A stretch of DNA of 64,000 nt from Manganibacter manganicus (GCF_002075885.1 NZ_MDET01000013.1:1-64000); one strand, 5' to 3'. Positions 8,013 through 17,183 are shown, numbered from the stretch's first letter. The notes: generated from the sequence alone by a model not told the origin. Numbers and translations: made by a program.

Positions 8013-8296
8013 CTACTGTTTGCTAGCTTGATTCACAACGTCAAACGCCTGGAGCATTCTCATGATTGAAACGGATCACGACCCCGGCGAGACATCGCCG
8101 AGATCGACTGCATCGTGCGCCGAACCCGCCACTCAGATGCGAGATGGCTAATTAGCCTGTTGGCGCGGACAATGGTGCGTCATGTCCCTCGAGGCAGTAG
8201 GGCCCAGCGGCAGGAGCTACCGTGGGCGACGTTTCGAGGACGGCATGCCGGAGTGGAAGTCCACAGGATTACCGGAAGCGGGCGGCTCGAACTCAC
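8013..8296. other. Intergenic stretch, no supported gene
   Basis: A 29-codon frame (8061-8150, MIETDHDPGETS start with GGAG upstream) is the only candidate and has no recognisable family. The rest shows no gene, RNA or repeat that I can support. Confidence 0.4.
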
Positions 8297-8758
8297 TCAT
8301 GGGTAGCTCGCATACACTTCCGTCGTCCCGTCACGGAACACAAGAAGAACGTCATAGGGGTCCGCGTCCGGCCCGACCTCGCCCATGCCCGGCGAACCGT
8401 AAGGCATATTAGGAACAGTCAGGCCGATCGCGTCCGGGCGCTCCGCCAGCAGGCGTTGAACCTCCCGTGCAGGAACATGGCCTTCGATCACATAGCCCTC
8501 GATCCGCCCAGTATGACAGGAGGTCTGGCCGGGCTTCAGCCCCGCTTTTATCTTCACCTGCATCAGGTCTGCCATCGGCAGGTTCCTGAGTTCCGTCGAA
8601 AAGCCGTTCTTCGCCATATGGCGTGTCCAGCCGATGCAGCAGCCACATCCGGAAGTGCTCAGCACCTCGATCGTCTGCGCGGCCGAAGCTATGCCCGAGA
8701 GCAGCGTTAGAGCGGCAGTAGTGGTAACCGCCCGCAGAATTGCACCAAGTCGGTTCAT
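8297..8758 (-). CDS. DUF411 periplasmic metal-binding protein
   Basis: 153 aa with a signal peptide (ALTLLSGIASAAQ) and the DUF411 core. Near the mature N-terminus is STSGCGCCIGW, a CxCC metal site, followed by SCHTGRIEGYVIEGHVPA. DUF411 proteins occur with copper resistance genes and are thought to bind copper in the periplasm. The start overlaps the stop of the upstream SCO gene (ATGA, 8755-8758), so the two are translationally coupled. It is the last gene of a copper operon: decayed ATPase, PCuAC, SCO, DUF411. Confidence 0.88.
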   Translation of the reverse strand: MNRLGAILRAVTTTAALTLLSGIASAAQTIEVLSTSGCGCCIGWTRHMAKNGFSTELRNLPMADLMQVKIKAGLKPGQTSCHTGRIEGYVIEGHVPAREVQRLLAERPDAIGLTVPNMPYGSPGMGEVGPDADPYDVLLVFRDGTTEVYASYP

Positions 8759-9387
8759 ATTCCTGTCTCCAATGTCGTGTTCGTAATCAGGCGACGCAGC
8801 TTCGCGATCTGGGTTTCCTTCGGCTCGTGCAGATCCAGGGTGCCCTTGAACCTGCCGGCAGCATCCATGAGAATAATGCCCGCCGTGTGATCCATCGTGT
8901 AGTCTCCTCCTTCGATAGGGACCTTACGATAGTACGCCTTGAAGGCCTTCATGGCCGCGTCGGTTTCTTCGAGCGTGCCCCGGAGCGCCGTGATTCTCGG
9001 GTCAAAGGCGGACATGTAGGCTGCGAGCTGTTCTGCCGTGTCGCGTTCCGGATCGACGGTCATGAACAGGACTTCCAGCCCGTCACCATCCGGGCCGAGC
9101 TCCGCCAGAAGCCCTGTCAGTTCGTAGAGCGTGGTCGGGCATACGTCCGGGCAATGCGTGAAGCCGAAGAATACCACATAGGGCCTGCCGAGGAGATCCT
9201 TGTCGGACAATGTCCCCCCGCGGTGAGTCGCAAGCCGGAAAGGTCCTCCGACGAGGGCGGTGCCCATCTCCTGCGAGGCCTGCGTCTTGGATTCGGACCA
9301 GACCAGTCCAGCGTAGACGGCCATGACTGCAGACAGAATGCCTATTCCTGACCAGGCCGCCACCCTGATGATTCTCAGCCAGCTCAT
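8755..9387 (-). CDS. SCO1/SenC/PrrC copper chaperone
   Basis: 210 aa, membrane-anchored (one helix at about 8-29) thioredoxin-fold protein. The Cu-binding CPDVC (Cys79, Cys83) and His167 (MDHTAG) are all present. SCO proteins deliver copper to the CuA centre of cytochrome oxidase and act as thiol reductases in the periplasm. It overlaps PCuAC upstream and DUF411 downstream by four bases each, a tight operon. PCuAC and SCO act together in CuA assembly in other bacteria, although no aa3 oxidase genes are in this window. Confidence 0.93.
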   Translation of the reverse strand: MSWLRIIRVAAWSGIGILSAVMAVYAGLVWSESKTQASQEMGTALVGGPFRLATHRGGTLSDKDLLGRPYVVFFGFTHCPDVCPTTLYELTGLLAELGPDGDGLEVLFMTVDPERDTAEQLAAYMSAFDPRITALRGTLEETDAAMKAFKAYYRKVPIEGGDYTMDHTAGIILMDAAGRFKGTLDLHEPKETQIAKLRRLITNTTLETGI

Positions 9388-9884
9388 TGCGCGGACGCTC
9401 CATGGCTGCCGTGGTCAGGCTCTTGGGCTGCCGCGCCCATTGCCTGGACTGCGAACTCGACGTCCACAGCTCCGGCCTTCTCGAAATGGAGGGTGGCGGG
9501 GAATTGCTGGCCTTCGCCAGGGAGGTTCGACGGCTTGATGAACATGATGTGCGTCCCGCCTGGTTTCAGCTCCACCGTCTCGCCCGGAGCGATCTCGATG
9601 CCGTCGTCGGCCGGCCGCATGCGGGCAACGCCGTCGTCCACCGAGGACACGTGAATATCAACCCGTTCCGCGACTGGGGAACTGCCGCCAACAAGGCGAT
9701 CAGGCTCAGAACCATTGTTCGTGATGCTGACGTATCCGCCGGCGACCGGGGCCGCGGGCGGCGCCTTGCGCGACCAGGGATGCGCGATGGCAAGCGAACC
9801 CGCCGTATAGTCGTGGGCGAGCGCCGGCTGTGTCCACGACAGGGACGCGGCCGCAGCCGCAAGAACAAACAAGTTTCCGGTCAT
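9384..9884 (-). CDS. Periplasmic Cu(I) chaperone PCuAC
   Basis: 166 aa with a signal peptide (NLFVLAAAAASLSWTQPALA). The copper motif H(x10)M(x22)HxM is complete: HVSSVDDGVARM followed by THIM. A His-rich tail (DHGSHGASAQ) follows. PCuAC hands Cu(I) to SCO or directly to CuA sites. ATG 9884 follows GAAGGGAAA; ten bases separate it from the stop of the ATPase relic, so it was the next gene of that copper operon, which still has its CueR-type promoter. Confidence 0.92.
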   Translation of the reverse strand: MTGNLFVLAAAAASLSWTQPALAHDYTAGSLAIAHPWSRKAPPAAPVAGGYVSITNNGSEPDRLVGGSSPVAERVDIHVSSVDDGVARMRPADDGIEIAPGETVELKPGGTHIMFIKPSNLPGEGQQFPATLHFEKAGAVDVEFAVQAMGAAAQEPDHGSHGASAQ

Positions 9885-9894
9885 CGGTTTCCCT

Positions 9895-11896
9895 TCAGCG
9901 CCCCTTCCAGCCAAGGAGACGCATTGCATTGGCAGTCACCAGCACCGTCGCGCCCGTGTCCGCCAAGATGGCGGGCCAGAGGCCTGTCAGGCCAATTACC
10001 GTCGTCACCAGGAAGACCGCCTTGAGGCCCAGCGCGACCGCGATGTTCTGCTTGATGTTCGCCATCACGGCGCGCCACAGCTGGACCATATACGAAACGT
10101 CTTCGACGCGCCCGTGAAGGATTGCCGCATCCGCAGTCTCGAGTGCGACGTCCGTGCCGCCGCCCATGGCGATGCCGATGTCGGCCGCCGCGAACGCCGG
10201 CGCGTCGTTGATGCCGTCGCCGACCTTGGCGACCTTGAGGCCGTCCTTCTGCATCTCGCCGACGATCCGCTGCTTGTCCTGCGACAGCAACTCGGCCCGC
10301 GCCTCGACGCCGAGGCCCGCGGCGATGGCTTCGGCCGTCTTCCGGTTGTCCCCTGTCAGCATGACGGTCCGGATGCCCAGGTCCTTCAGCGCCGCCAGCC
10401 CGGCCTTCGCGTCTTCGCGAGGCTCGTCGCGCATCGCGATCAGGCCCGCGACGGAATCGCCAGCCAGCAGGACGGAGACGGTCTTTCCCTGCCCGTTATG
10501 CTCCTCGACCTTGGAAGCCTGTTCCGGGGAAAGGGACGCGCGCTCGGCCGCCGCCTTGGCGGAGGCCAGGAACAGCGCCACGCCGCCGACATTGCCTTCC
10601 ACGCCCTTGCCAGAGACAGCCTTCGCGCCAAACGCCGGAGGGATGGGCACCTTTTCCGCCTTGGCCTTGTCGAGGATGGCGATAGCCAAGGGATGGCTTG
10701 ATCCCTGTTCGAGGGCGGCCGCCATCGACAGAACCTCGCGCTCGGTCCGCCCGTAGGCGACCACGTCCGTGACGACGGGCTTGCCTTCGGTCAGGGTGCC
10801 CGTCTTGTCGAAGGCGACGGCCGTGATCTTGCCGAAACCCTCGAGCACGGCACCGCCCTTCATCAGCATGCCGCGACGAGCGCCAGCAGACAGGCCCGCA
10901 GCTATCGCGGCCGGAGTGGAGATGACCAGCGCGCACGGGCAGCCGATGAGCAGGATCGCGAGACCCTTGTAAATCCACTCGCCCCATGGCTCGCCGAACA
11001 GCAGCGGCGGCAGAGTGGCGACAAGCGCGCCGACGACGAGACCCCCCGGCGTGTAGTAGCGGGAGAAGCGGTCGATGAACCTCTCGGTCGGTGCCTTGCT
11101 CTCCTGCCCTCCTCCACCAGCCTGACGACGCGGGCGATGGTGTTGTCCTGGGCCGTGGCGGTCACCCGCACCTTCAGCACGACGTCCGTGCTGATCGTGC
11201 CCGCGAAGACCCGTCCTTCTCGGACTTCCGCTTCGGCGTGCTTTCGCCCGTGACGGGGGACTCGTCGACGTCGCTGGTTCCCTCGACGATCTCCCCCTCT
11301 GCGGGTATTCGGTCGCCGGGCTGTTGATTTCCACCGAGTTGCGACCCGGAGCATATAATTTTTCCACGGACCACTCGGTGAAAATCCTGGGTCACTTCTC
11401 AGCAGAGGTCAACATGCGGCAGCATCGTGTCCGTGCCGTCCACCGGTTCCATTGCCAGACTGAACACCGGGACGGACAGGACCACGCTTACCCGAAAGCG
11501 GCCGGAGAAGTCGATCAGCTTGGGGTTCGAACCTTCATCGCCCGTCGGCACGCCCATCGGTTCCAGAGCCATGCCGCAGAGAGGGTGTCATCCGGGCTTG
11601 TTGCGGATGATCTCCCGATGCATCGGGCAGGTGTATTGCGTGTCTAGGGCCATCGGTGCGGCCATTCGCTCGACGCCCGCGCCGAGATAGCTCTCCGGCT
11701 TCGTTTCGAACATGCCCTGGCAGCCCGACGAGCAGAAATAGAAACCCTCGCCCTCGTGGCGAGTAAAGTGTCTTGCCGACGAGCGGTCGACCTATATGCC
11801 GCAGACCGGATCCCGGATGACACCGTCCGCCGTCCCCGACTCCGAGTGGCCGCTGTTCATCGAAGCGAATGGCCGCGCCCGTGATCATGTTCCATG
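9895..11896 (-). pseudogene. Decayed, chimeric P1B copper/heavy-metal ATPase
   Basis: The start, MEHDHGRGHS from ATG 11896 after an AGGAGAG site, a YHS-like segment (GEGFYFCSSGC), a heavy-metal-binding segment (QYTCPMHREIIRNKPG then LCGMALEPMGVP) and NPKLIDFSGRFRVSV are all found on the reverse strand between 11896 and about 11395, but in different frames. After a junction near 11390 the actuator segment (ESPVTGEST) appears, again frameshifted. From about 11110 to 9895 an open frame encodes the rest: CPC membrane motif, [11 protein letters not shown] in SSHPLA, MLTGDN and GDGINDAP. Helices around the first half of the transporter are missing. It appears to fuse a CopA-like front to a CadA/ZntA-like rear and is not functional as read. 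Confidence 0.85.
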
Positions 11897-11918
11897 GAGG
11901 TCTCTCCTGATGAACCTT

Positions 11919-11949
11919 CTTGTAAGCCTTCCACCTGCCGGAAGGTCAA
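11919..11949 (-). promoter_or_regulatory. CueR/HmrR-type copper-responsive promoter
   Basis: Reverse strand: -35 TTGACC (11949-11944), a 19-base spacer TTCCGGCAGGTGGAAGGCT with the dyad ACCTTCC...GGAAGGC, then -10 TACAAG (11924-11919). This closely matches copper promoters bound by CueR/HmrR, for example the copA promoter of E. coli. It drives the decayed ATPase and the PCuAC-SCO-DUF411 genes. No cueR/hmrR gene is seen nearby. Confidence 0.85.
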
Positions 11950-12151
11950 CATCGAGCAGGTGGAACCCGCATGGTTATCACGGCATTTGACGCGCCATCC
12001 AGCCACGGGTGTGCACGGAACCGCAATCGTACGCGGCCGTTGGAAAAGATTGTCAGCGGCCGGGCGGCCTGTAAAGTCCATTTTGGGCCTTCTGGAACGC
12101 GCCATGCTGCGAACGACAGCCGCGCGATGATAGATGAATGGATCGTTAGCC

Positions 12152-13099
12152 TCAGCGTGTCCGCATCATGGGAATGACACGGATGTAGACCAGTTCTGCC
12201 ACCAGCTCGACCAGTGTTTGGGTTACGATAACGGCTGGAAGAACTGGGATCGCGCCCGGCACCGCAAGGGCCAAAGGCAAAACGACGAGAGAATTTCGGG
12301 TTGCAGACGAAAAGGAGACAGCTCGGGCAGCTTCGGTTCGCAACCCAAAAGCCCACGCAACACTCCACCCTATAAGAGGTGCGATAATTGCAAAGGCGAT
12401 GTAGAGGGGCAGCGCAGAAAGAGCGTGATCGATCGCTGTGCCCAGAACCGGAACTGTCGCCGCCACCACGAGGAACAGGACCAAGCCGGTGGCCGGAACG
12501 GGTAAAAGACCCAGATATTTGCCCACCACTTGTCCGGTCTTGGTACGGAATGCCCACATCTGGACTGCTCCGGCGAGGACGAGGGGCACGACAATCAGCC
12601 ACGCGAACGCATGGAAAAAGGGACCCATGCTCACCAGTTCGGCGGCATCGCTCCCAAGAAAAACGGCGAGATAGATCGGCAACAAGGCCATTTGAACAAG
12701 CAAGAGGATCGGGGTTGATGTCAGAAGAAGCCGCGCATCAGCGCGGCCTAAGTGGGCGAAGGTAACCACATAGTCGATGCAGGGCGTCAGCAGGACCATA
12801 AGGATTCCGAGACGCAACAACGCATCATCCATCGCCAGCTGGGACAACAGGAAGACCAGCACGGGAATGGCAATAAAGTTGCTGATCAGCAGCGCCGCCA
12901 GAAAGCGGGTCTCACCGAAGCCGCTGCGGATCTCGGCAAGCGGAACTTGCAGGAATGTCACGAACAGCATGAACGCGAGCGCCGGATTTATTGTCCCTTC
13001 AAGATGCTCTGTCCCTGTCACGGCGAATGCGATCACCGCGCCCAGGGCAACGCATCCAAAGTAAATCCAGACTTGTTGCCGCTCCAAAATGTCCCGCAT
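12152..13099 (-). CDS. ACR3/bile acid:Na+ symporter-type transporter, probable arsenite exporter
   Basis: 315 aa with about ten membrane segments. INPALAFMLFVTFLQVPLAE, a Cys in LLTPCIDYVVTFAHLGRADARL (the ACR3-type conserved Cys region), and SFSSATRNSLVVLPLALAVP support the ACR3 branch of the bile-acid/arsenite/riboflavin transporter superfamily. ACR3 proteins expel arsenite, but no arsR, arsC or arsH lies nearby, so the substrate is open. ATG 13099 follows GGAG by five bases; a GTG two codons earlier is possible. Confidence 0.8.
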   Translation of the reverse strand: MRDILERQQVWIYFGCVALGAVIAFAVTGTEHLEGTINPALAFMLFVTFLQVPLAEIRSGFGETRFLAALLISNFIAIPVLVFLLSQLAMDDALLRLGILMVLLTPCIDYVVTFAHLGRADARLLLTSTPILLLVQMALLPIYLAVFLGSDAAELVSMGPFFHAFAWLIVVPLVLAGAVQMWAFRTKTGQVVGKYLGLLPVPATGLVLFLVVAATVPVLGTAIDHALSALPLYIAFAIIAPLIGWSVAWAFGLRTEAARAVSFSSATRNSLVVLPLALAVPGAIPVLPAVIVTQTLVELVAELVYIRVIPMMRTR

Positions 13100-13527
13100 G
13101 TCCACTCCAGTTCAATATTTGCCAACAGATAGACGAAACCTGATAAATAGCAGCGTGTAAGTATCCAAAGACTGGCAGCTCTAGGCACGAGCGCGCCGTT
13201 CATCGCCAGGCCCGCCCGGTCGCGCGGCGGCTGCTAGGGACAGCAGGGGACGCAAGTGGCAACGGCCAGCCCGCGCGTCAGATCGGCGGTCGCGCCAGGC
13301 GGCATTTGCAGATAGGCGCCGGCAGCGGCCTCAAGGGCAAACTGCTTGACACGGTGGTGGGCGGCGCTGTGCGGCGGGCAAAGAAGCGTCAAGGCGGCGG
13401 GAGCTGGGATGATCGACGGCGAGGATGGCCGGTGGGCAGCAGCACGGGGGTCCCCTCAAGGGCCTGCTGGATCCCCGCCCCCCGAGGCGGTCGTTGGCGG
13501 CGGGCGGATCGCCGAGTGGAACGATTT
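13100..13527. other. Intergenic stretch, no supported gene
   Basis: Very G+C-rich from about 13190. Open frames here (for example 13306-13569 on the forward strand) look like chance frames with low-complexity Arg/Gly/Ala content. I see no family match, RNA or repeat. Confidence 0.4.
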
Positions 13528-13965
13528 CTATTCCGACAGTCGAAACTGCTCATGGCAGCTCGAGCATGATTGACCGACATCCTTGAATGGGACCCTCATT
13601 TCATCAAGGTTGTCGGTTTCCGAAGCCGCAACCAGCGCCTTGATCGCAGCATCGAACCCCTCCAGCTCGGCCTTAAAATCGTCCGGCTTTTCCCAGACTG
13701 CCGCCGAGGCGCGACTGGCATGATCCTTGGTCTCTGAGGAAAACTGCTTGCGAGCCTGATGGCGGTTCTCGTGAAGGGCAGCAACGCCGGCGCAGACTGC
13801 GATCGCGTCAAATTCCCTGCGCCCGTTCAACATCTCGCCGACCGTCTTCATGCTTTCGGCCATGTGCTTCATCACTGCCATGCGCTCGGCCACGACGCCC
13901 GTTGCGCCTTCATGAGCGATAGCGGCGACACCGGAAGCGAGAACTGCAATGACAACGGCCGACAA
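13528..13965 (-). CDS. Cytochrome c' (c-type, C-terminal heme)
   Basis: About 145 aa helical-bundle cytochrome c' with the heme-binding CSSCH close to the C-terminus (SCSSCHEQFRLSE), a signal-like N-terminus (SAVVIAVLASGVAAIAHEG) and internal MKHMAESMKTVGEML. Cytochromes c' bind NO or CO and act in the periplasm. No ATG is in frame: a TAA precedes, so initiation would be at TTG 13965 or an upstream CTG/ATT, which may mean the original start was lost. A frameshifted second copy lies at 24123-24415. Its neighbour, 47 bases away, is the ZIP gene on the same strand. Confidence 0.8.
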   Translation of the reverse strand: MSAVVIAVLASGVAAIAHEGATGVVAERMAVMKHMAESMKTVGEMLNGRREFDAIAVCAGVAALHENRHQARKQFSSETKDHASRASAAVWEKPDDFKAELEGFDAAIKALVAASETDNLDEMRVPFKDVGQSCSSCHEQFRLSE

Positions 13966-14012
13966 TCGATATTTGTGCAGGGCAGGAATATCGCCTTAGA
14001 ACGAGGATGCCA

Positions 14013-15224
14013 TCAAATCTTAACGAGCATCGCGGTCGCGTACATGAAGCCTACGCCGACGGCGAGACCAGCAAGGACCGGCGGCGAAAGCATCATCGAC
14101 GAACCCCGCCCGTCCGAGCGCTTGAGATACAGGCTGACCTCGATAACCACCTGCAAGATCGCACCTGCTCCAATGGCGAGCGCCAGCGCCGACCATTGTG
14201 GGGCATAGGCGAGGCTGCCTATCCACATGCCGATCACTGCCGGGCCGCCGGCAAGCAGCGCCAGCCCTGCGAATGTCCACAGCGGTGGCCTCACCTTGAG
14301 GATCGGCGCGGCAATGCCAATTCCTTCAGTGATATTGTGTAGCGTGAATCCCATCACCAGGAAGGTCCCGAGCCCTGCCGCCCCGGCGGCAAAGGCTGCA
14401 CCGATCGCAAGCCCTTCGCCGAGATTGTGAAGACCAATCCCGATGGCGATATAGGTCGCGAGCGCCAACCCGCTTGGGCGCCCCCCCCGTCGGGACACAC
14501 CCATGAGCAGAAGAAAGCTTGCCGCGGCGGCAAGAACAACCATTGCAGGCCCTTGGAAAATCGCAGCGGATTCGCCCGCGAACTCCAGCGCGTCCTCAAT
14601 CGTGTCTACCAACAGGAACCCAAGCAACCCGATGGTCATTGCGAGCAGGAAGTTCATAGTCGATTGCCCGGCACCACGGAGTGCTGGGTAGAACATCAGA
14701 CCGATGGCGACGGGAAGAATGCCGACAAAGGCACCGAGCAATGCCTGTGCGACAAGGTTTGCGGATGTGACGGCGGGGGTCGGCACGGCAACGGGAATTT
14801 CATGATCGAACGCCGCGCCGGTGTTCGTGACAAACGTCACCTTGTGCGCCTCGCCAAGCATCCAGGGGAAAGGCAAGCTGATCCACGCGGTGTCGCCACG
14901 GGCGATCGGCCCCGCCGGCGTTTGCGTGAACTCCCAATAGGCGGCATCGACCTGCACCTGCGCAATCTTCATCGGTTCGGAACCACCAGCGCGAACGAGC
15001 AAGCGAAAACCGCTTTGATCGAGGATCGTGCGTTCGACGGTCAGGTTTTCTACTGGCGGCGCTCCATTATTGAAGCTGGAAAGCGGATTCGCCGAATAGA
15101 GCCAGGCGATCGCCAACCCAAGCACCACCAACGGCATGAGAAGCCATAGAAGAGTGACCCGCTTTCGCGTCGAGGCGGGAGTTACTCCAGGCTCCAGGCT
15201 CTCGGTCGTGACCCGCTCGTTCAT
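14013..15224 (-). CDS. ZIP-family metal transporter with extra periplasmic domain
   Basis: 403 aa. The membrane part (about 150-403) shows ZIP signatures: GIGLHNLGEGLAIGAAFAAG and GFTLHNITEGIGIAAP, which hold the metal-binding His and Glu residues of helices IV and V. Before it is one anchor helix (about 24-44) and about 100 residues predicted to be extracytoplasmic and beta-rich (VERTILDQSGFRLLVRAGG to DHEIPVAVPTP). Usual bacterial ZIPs are about 270 aa, so this is an extended form. It imports or moves Zn/Fe/Mn-type ions. Its start overlaps the stop of the multicopper oxidase gene (15221-15224). Confidence 0.88.
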   Translation of the reverse strand: MNERVTTESLEPGVTPASTRKRVTLLWLLMPLVVLGLAIAWLYSANPLSSFNNGAPPVENLTVERTILDQSGFRLLVRAGGSEPMKIAQVQVDAAYWEFTQTPAGPIARGDTAWISLPFPWMLGEAHKVTFVTNTGAAFDHEIPVAVPTPAVTSANLVAQALLGAFVGILPVAIGLMFYPALRGAGQSTMNFLLAMTIGLLGFLLVDTIEDALEFAGESAAIFQGPAMVVLAAAASFLLLMGVSRRGGRPSGLALATYIAIGIGLHNLGEGLAIGAAFAAGAAGLGTFLVMGFTLHNITEGIGIAAPILKVRPPLWTFAGLALLAGGPAVIGMWIGSLAYAPQWSALALAIGAGAILQVVIEVSLYLKRSDGRGSSMMLSPPVLAGLAVGVGFMYATAMLVKI

Positions 15225-16354
15225 GATACAGCCTCTACAACATCGAACATGCCCATCCAGCCCAATTCAGTGAATTCGGATTGGTGCGCGTGAAACATAT
15301 ACAGACCCGGCTCGTGATCCTTGAAGGTGAACTCCAGAATACCGCGTTGCGCTTGGCACTGTGTGATTAGGTCGACCGTCTGAAGCGTCGGCGTCAGCGT
15401 CGTACCTTGATCAAAATAGTTGAAGAAGTTCGCGTGCAGGTGGAACGAGTTGATCGGGTCGAACTCGGTGACATTGACCAGGTAGATGCGAACCGGCCGA
15501 TTGCGTACGATCTTGATCGGCTCTTTGGCGTAGCAATGGGCAACTGTGTTACAGGCGTAAAACTCGTTCTCACCGTCGAACGTCGTGTCGAAGGCGTTCA
15601 TCACCATCGCCATTTCCTGCCACTCGACGTTTTCGGGTGTACCGAAGAGACGGGAGCGCGCAACGTCCTCCATACCCGGATGGCGAGCGGGGTCAGGATC
15701 GACGACGAAGAGCCCATACATTCCCTTGTGCATATGCCGCGCCAGCGGAAAGGCGTGGCAATGATACAGGTGGCAACCGAACGGCTTGGCGTCGAACTCA
15801 TAAATGAATTCCTCGCCCGGATTGATGAGACCGGCGCCGGGGACGCCGTCCATTCTTGCGGCGTGAATGCCGTGAAAATGCATGGAATGAGGATGCGAAC
15901 CGTTGTTCTGGAACACGATCCTGAGCCGCTCGCCCTCGACGGCGCGGAGCGCGGGACCGGGCACGCGCCCATTGAAGGTCCAGGCCGGAAACATGACGCC
16001 CGGCGCGATCTCGATTTCCTTGTCCTCGGCGGTAACCACAAAGGTGCGTAGCGTGCGCCCATCGGACTGTGTCGACACCGTTCCCCGGTCCCAGTCAGTG
16101 AGCATGGCCATCGGATCAAAGCCGTTGCGCTCGCTGCTCACATCACCGACTGTGATCATCGCACCATGGGCGGCGCGGTGAGCAGGCATGGCACCGACAT
16201 CTGGCGAAGCTGTCGCCTGATGTCCGGGTCCGTGCCCGGATGGATCGGCCTGCCCCGAAGCGTTTTTTGCGCTGAGCGCAGCACCACCGGCCGCAAGAAG
16301 TCCCGCGCCCAGAAAGCCGCGGCGGTTTAGATTAAAAGGCAGCCAGTTGCGCAT
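15221..16354 (-). CDS. Two-domain multicopper oxidase, Tat-exported
   Basis: 377 aa. Tat signal NRRGFLGAGLLAAGGAAL at the N-terminus. Copper-site motifs: HPHSMHFHGIHAARMDGV, GCHLYHCHAFPLARHMHKGM (Cys-His-Met type 1 ligands as in nitrite reductase-like oxidases), SFHLHANFF and YMFHAHQSEFTE. The length and arrangement match two-domain multicopper oxidases related to NirK and to small laccases. It might oxidise Mn, Cu(I) or organics; no substrate is shown. It overlaps the ZIP transporter, and an MntR-like dyad lies 54 bases upstream, so Mn-linked control is inferred. ATG 16354 is the only start before the Tat signal. Confidence 0.9.
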   Translation of the reverse strand: MRNWLPFNLNRRGFLGAGLLAAGGAALSAKNASGQADPSGHGPGHQATASPDVGAMPAHRAAHGAMITVGDVSSERNGFDPMAMLTDWDRGTVSTQSDGRTLRTFVVTAEDKEIEIAPGVMFPAWTFNGRVPGPALRAVEGERLRIVFQNNGSHPHSMHFHGIHAARMDGVPGAGLINPGEEFIYEFDAKPFGCHLYHCHAFPLARHMHKGMYGLFVVDPDPARHPGMEDVARSRLFGTPENVEWQEMAMVMNAFDTTFDGENEFYACNTVAHCYAKEPIKIVRNRPVRIYLVNVTEFDPINSFHLHANFFNYFDQGTTLTPTLQTVDLITQCQAQRGILEFTFKDHEPGLYMFHAHQSEFTELGWMGMFDVVEAVS

Positions 16355-16407
16355 CGGATCCCGCTCTTAATAGCACGTTCGTTAAAGATAAGCACGGGGC
16401 CTTAATT

Positions 16408-16421
16408 ATAGCAACGGCTAA
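16408..16421. promoter_or_regulatory. MntR-like dyad upstream of the oxidase-ZIP operon
   Basis: TTATAGCAACGGCTAATT contains ATAGC-AACG-GCTAA, the same dyad layout (five-base arms, four-base gap) as the element at 16496-16509 before mntR. It is 54 bases from the oxidase start. MntR binding is inferred from the matched pair and the neighbouring mntR gene. Confidence 0.5.
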
Positions 16422-16495
16422 TTTCTAGGATCAACTGGTAAGCACTTTGGAATTTTGTCTAGTTAGGAAAGATTCCCCGTGTCGTGTTATGACTA

Positions 16496-16509
16496 ATAGC
16501 AATAGCTAT
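16496..16509. promoter_or_regulatory. MntR-like dyad upstream of mntR
   Basis: ATAGC-AATA-GCTAT is a perfect five-base inverted repeat with a four-base gap, 43 bases before the mntR ATG. It resembles the sister element at 16408-16421. Autoregulation is inferred. Confidence 0.55.
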
Positions 16510-16551
16510 GATTCCGTGTTATGGTGCATTATGATGAGGAGTAGAACTCGA

Positions 16552-17028
16552 ATGAAAGAAAATGCGGACGTCAGCAACAATCCGACCGCATTGGTGGACG
16601 CAGACGCCCAGGTCGAAAGCTTTCGCCAGACGCGTAACAATCGCCGAGCCGAGCTCGTCGAAGATTACGTCGAGCTGATTGCTGATCTCATCGACCATGG
16701 GGGTGAAGCACGCCAGGTGGATATTGCCCAACGCCTCGGAGTAGCTCAGCCGACCGTCGCCAAGATGCTGAAGAGGCTTGCAGCGGACGGTCTCATCCAG
16801 CAACGCCGTTATCGTGGCGTATTCCTCACCGACGAGGGAAAAAGCCTCGCTGAAAAAAGCCGTGAGCGGCACCAGATTGTCGAAGCCTTTCTCTGCGCGC
16901 TCGGTATCAGCCTCGAAACTGCACGCATCGACTCTGAGGGCATCGAGCATCACGTCAGCGGCGAGACGCTGGAGGCTTTTAGAGCGTTTGTAATTGAAAG
17001 AAACGGTTTGGCAGACACGGACGTTTGA
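16552..17028 (+). CDS. mntR: MntR, DtxR-family manganese-responsive regulator
   Basis: 158 aa. DtxR-type winged helix ([40 protein letters not shown]) and a dimerisation domain with metal ligands ([13 protein letters not shown], then [17 protein letters not shown]), where Glu, His and His of EGIEHH and the earlier His are the expected Mn ligands. Known MntR proteins repress Mn importers or activate exporters when Mn(II) is bound. ATG 16552 follows GAGGAG; other starts add up to 35 residues of no family sequence. It is divergent from the oxidase-ZIP operon, across two dyads. Confidence 0.92.
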   Translation: MKENADVSNNPTALVDADAQVESFRQTRNNRRAELVEDYVELIADLIDHGGEARQVDIAQRLGVAQPTVAKMLKRLAADGLIQQRRYRGVFLTDEGKSLAEKSRERHQIVEAFLCALGISLETARIDSEGIEHHVSGETLEAFRAFVIERNGLADTDV

Positions 17029-17057
17029 AACGCAGTAAAGGCGGTGGCGCTTGCCTC

Positions 17058-17183
17058 CTCCCAGATACCGTAACGTCGAGTTACCTGCCCTGTCCGTGCT
17101 ATGTAAAAGTACGCACTATTGACGTTCAGGCTGCTGCGTTCCGAAGATCCGGATTGAACGACAATCGTGATCCACCCGACCAC
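17058..17183 (-). pseudogene. L,D-transpeptidase relic
   Basis: Reverse-strand codons read SAYFYIARTGQVTRRYGIWEE, resembling the FYLYLVRPGGRALRYGVG segment of the YkuD proteins in this window. No catalytic His or Cys segment follows. The 294 bases between mntR and the next regulator hold nothing else I recognise. Confidence 0.4.

Noticed and set aside
8061..8150. 29-codon frame with GGAG upstream after padR
   Set aside because: Too short, and no homologue or repeated copy supports it; kept as a note only.
13306..13569. 87-codon forward frame in the G+C-rich gap
   Set aside because: Low complexity, no ribosome site of note, overlaps the cytochrome c' gene end.
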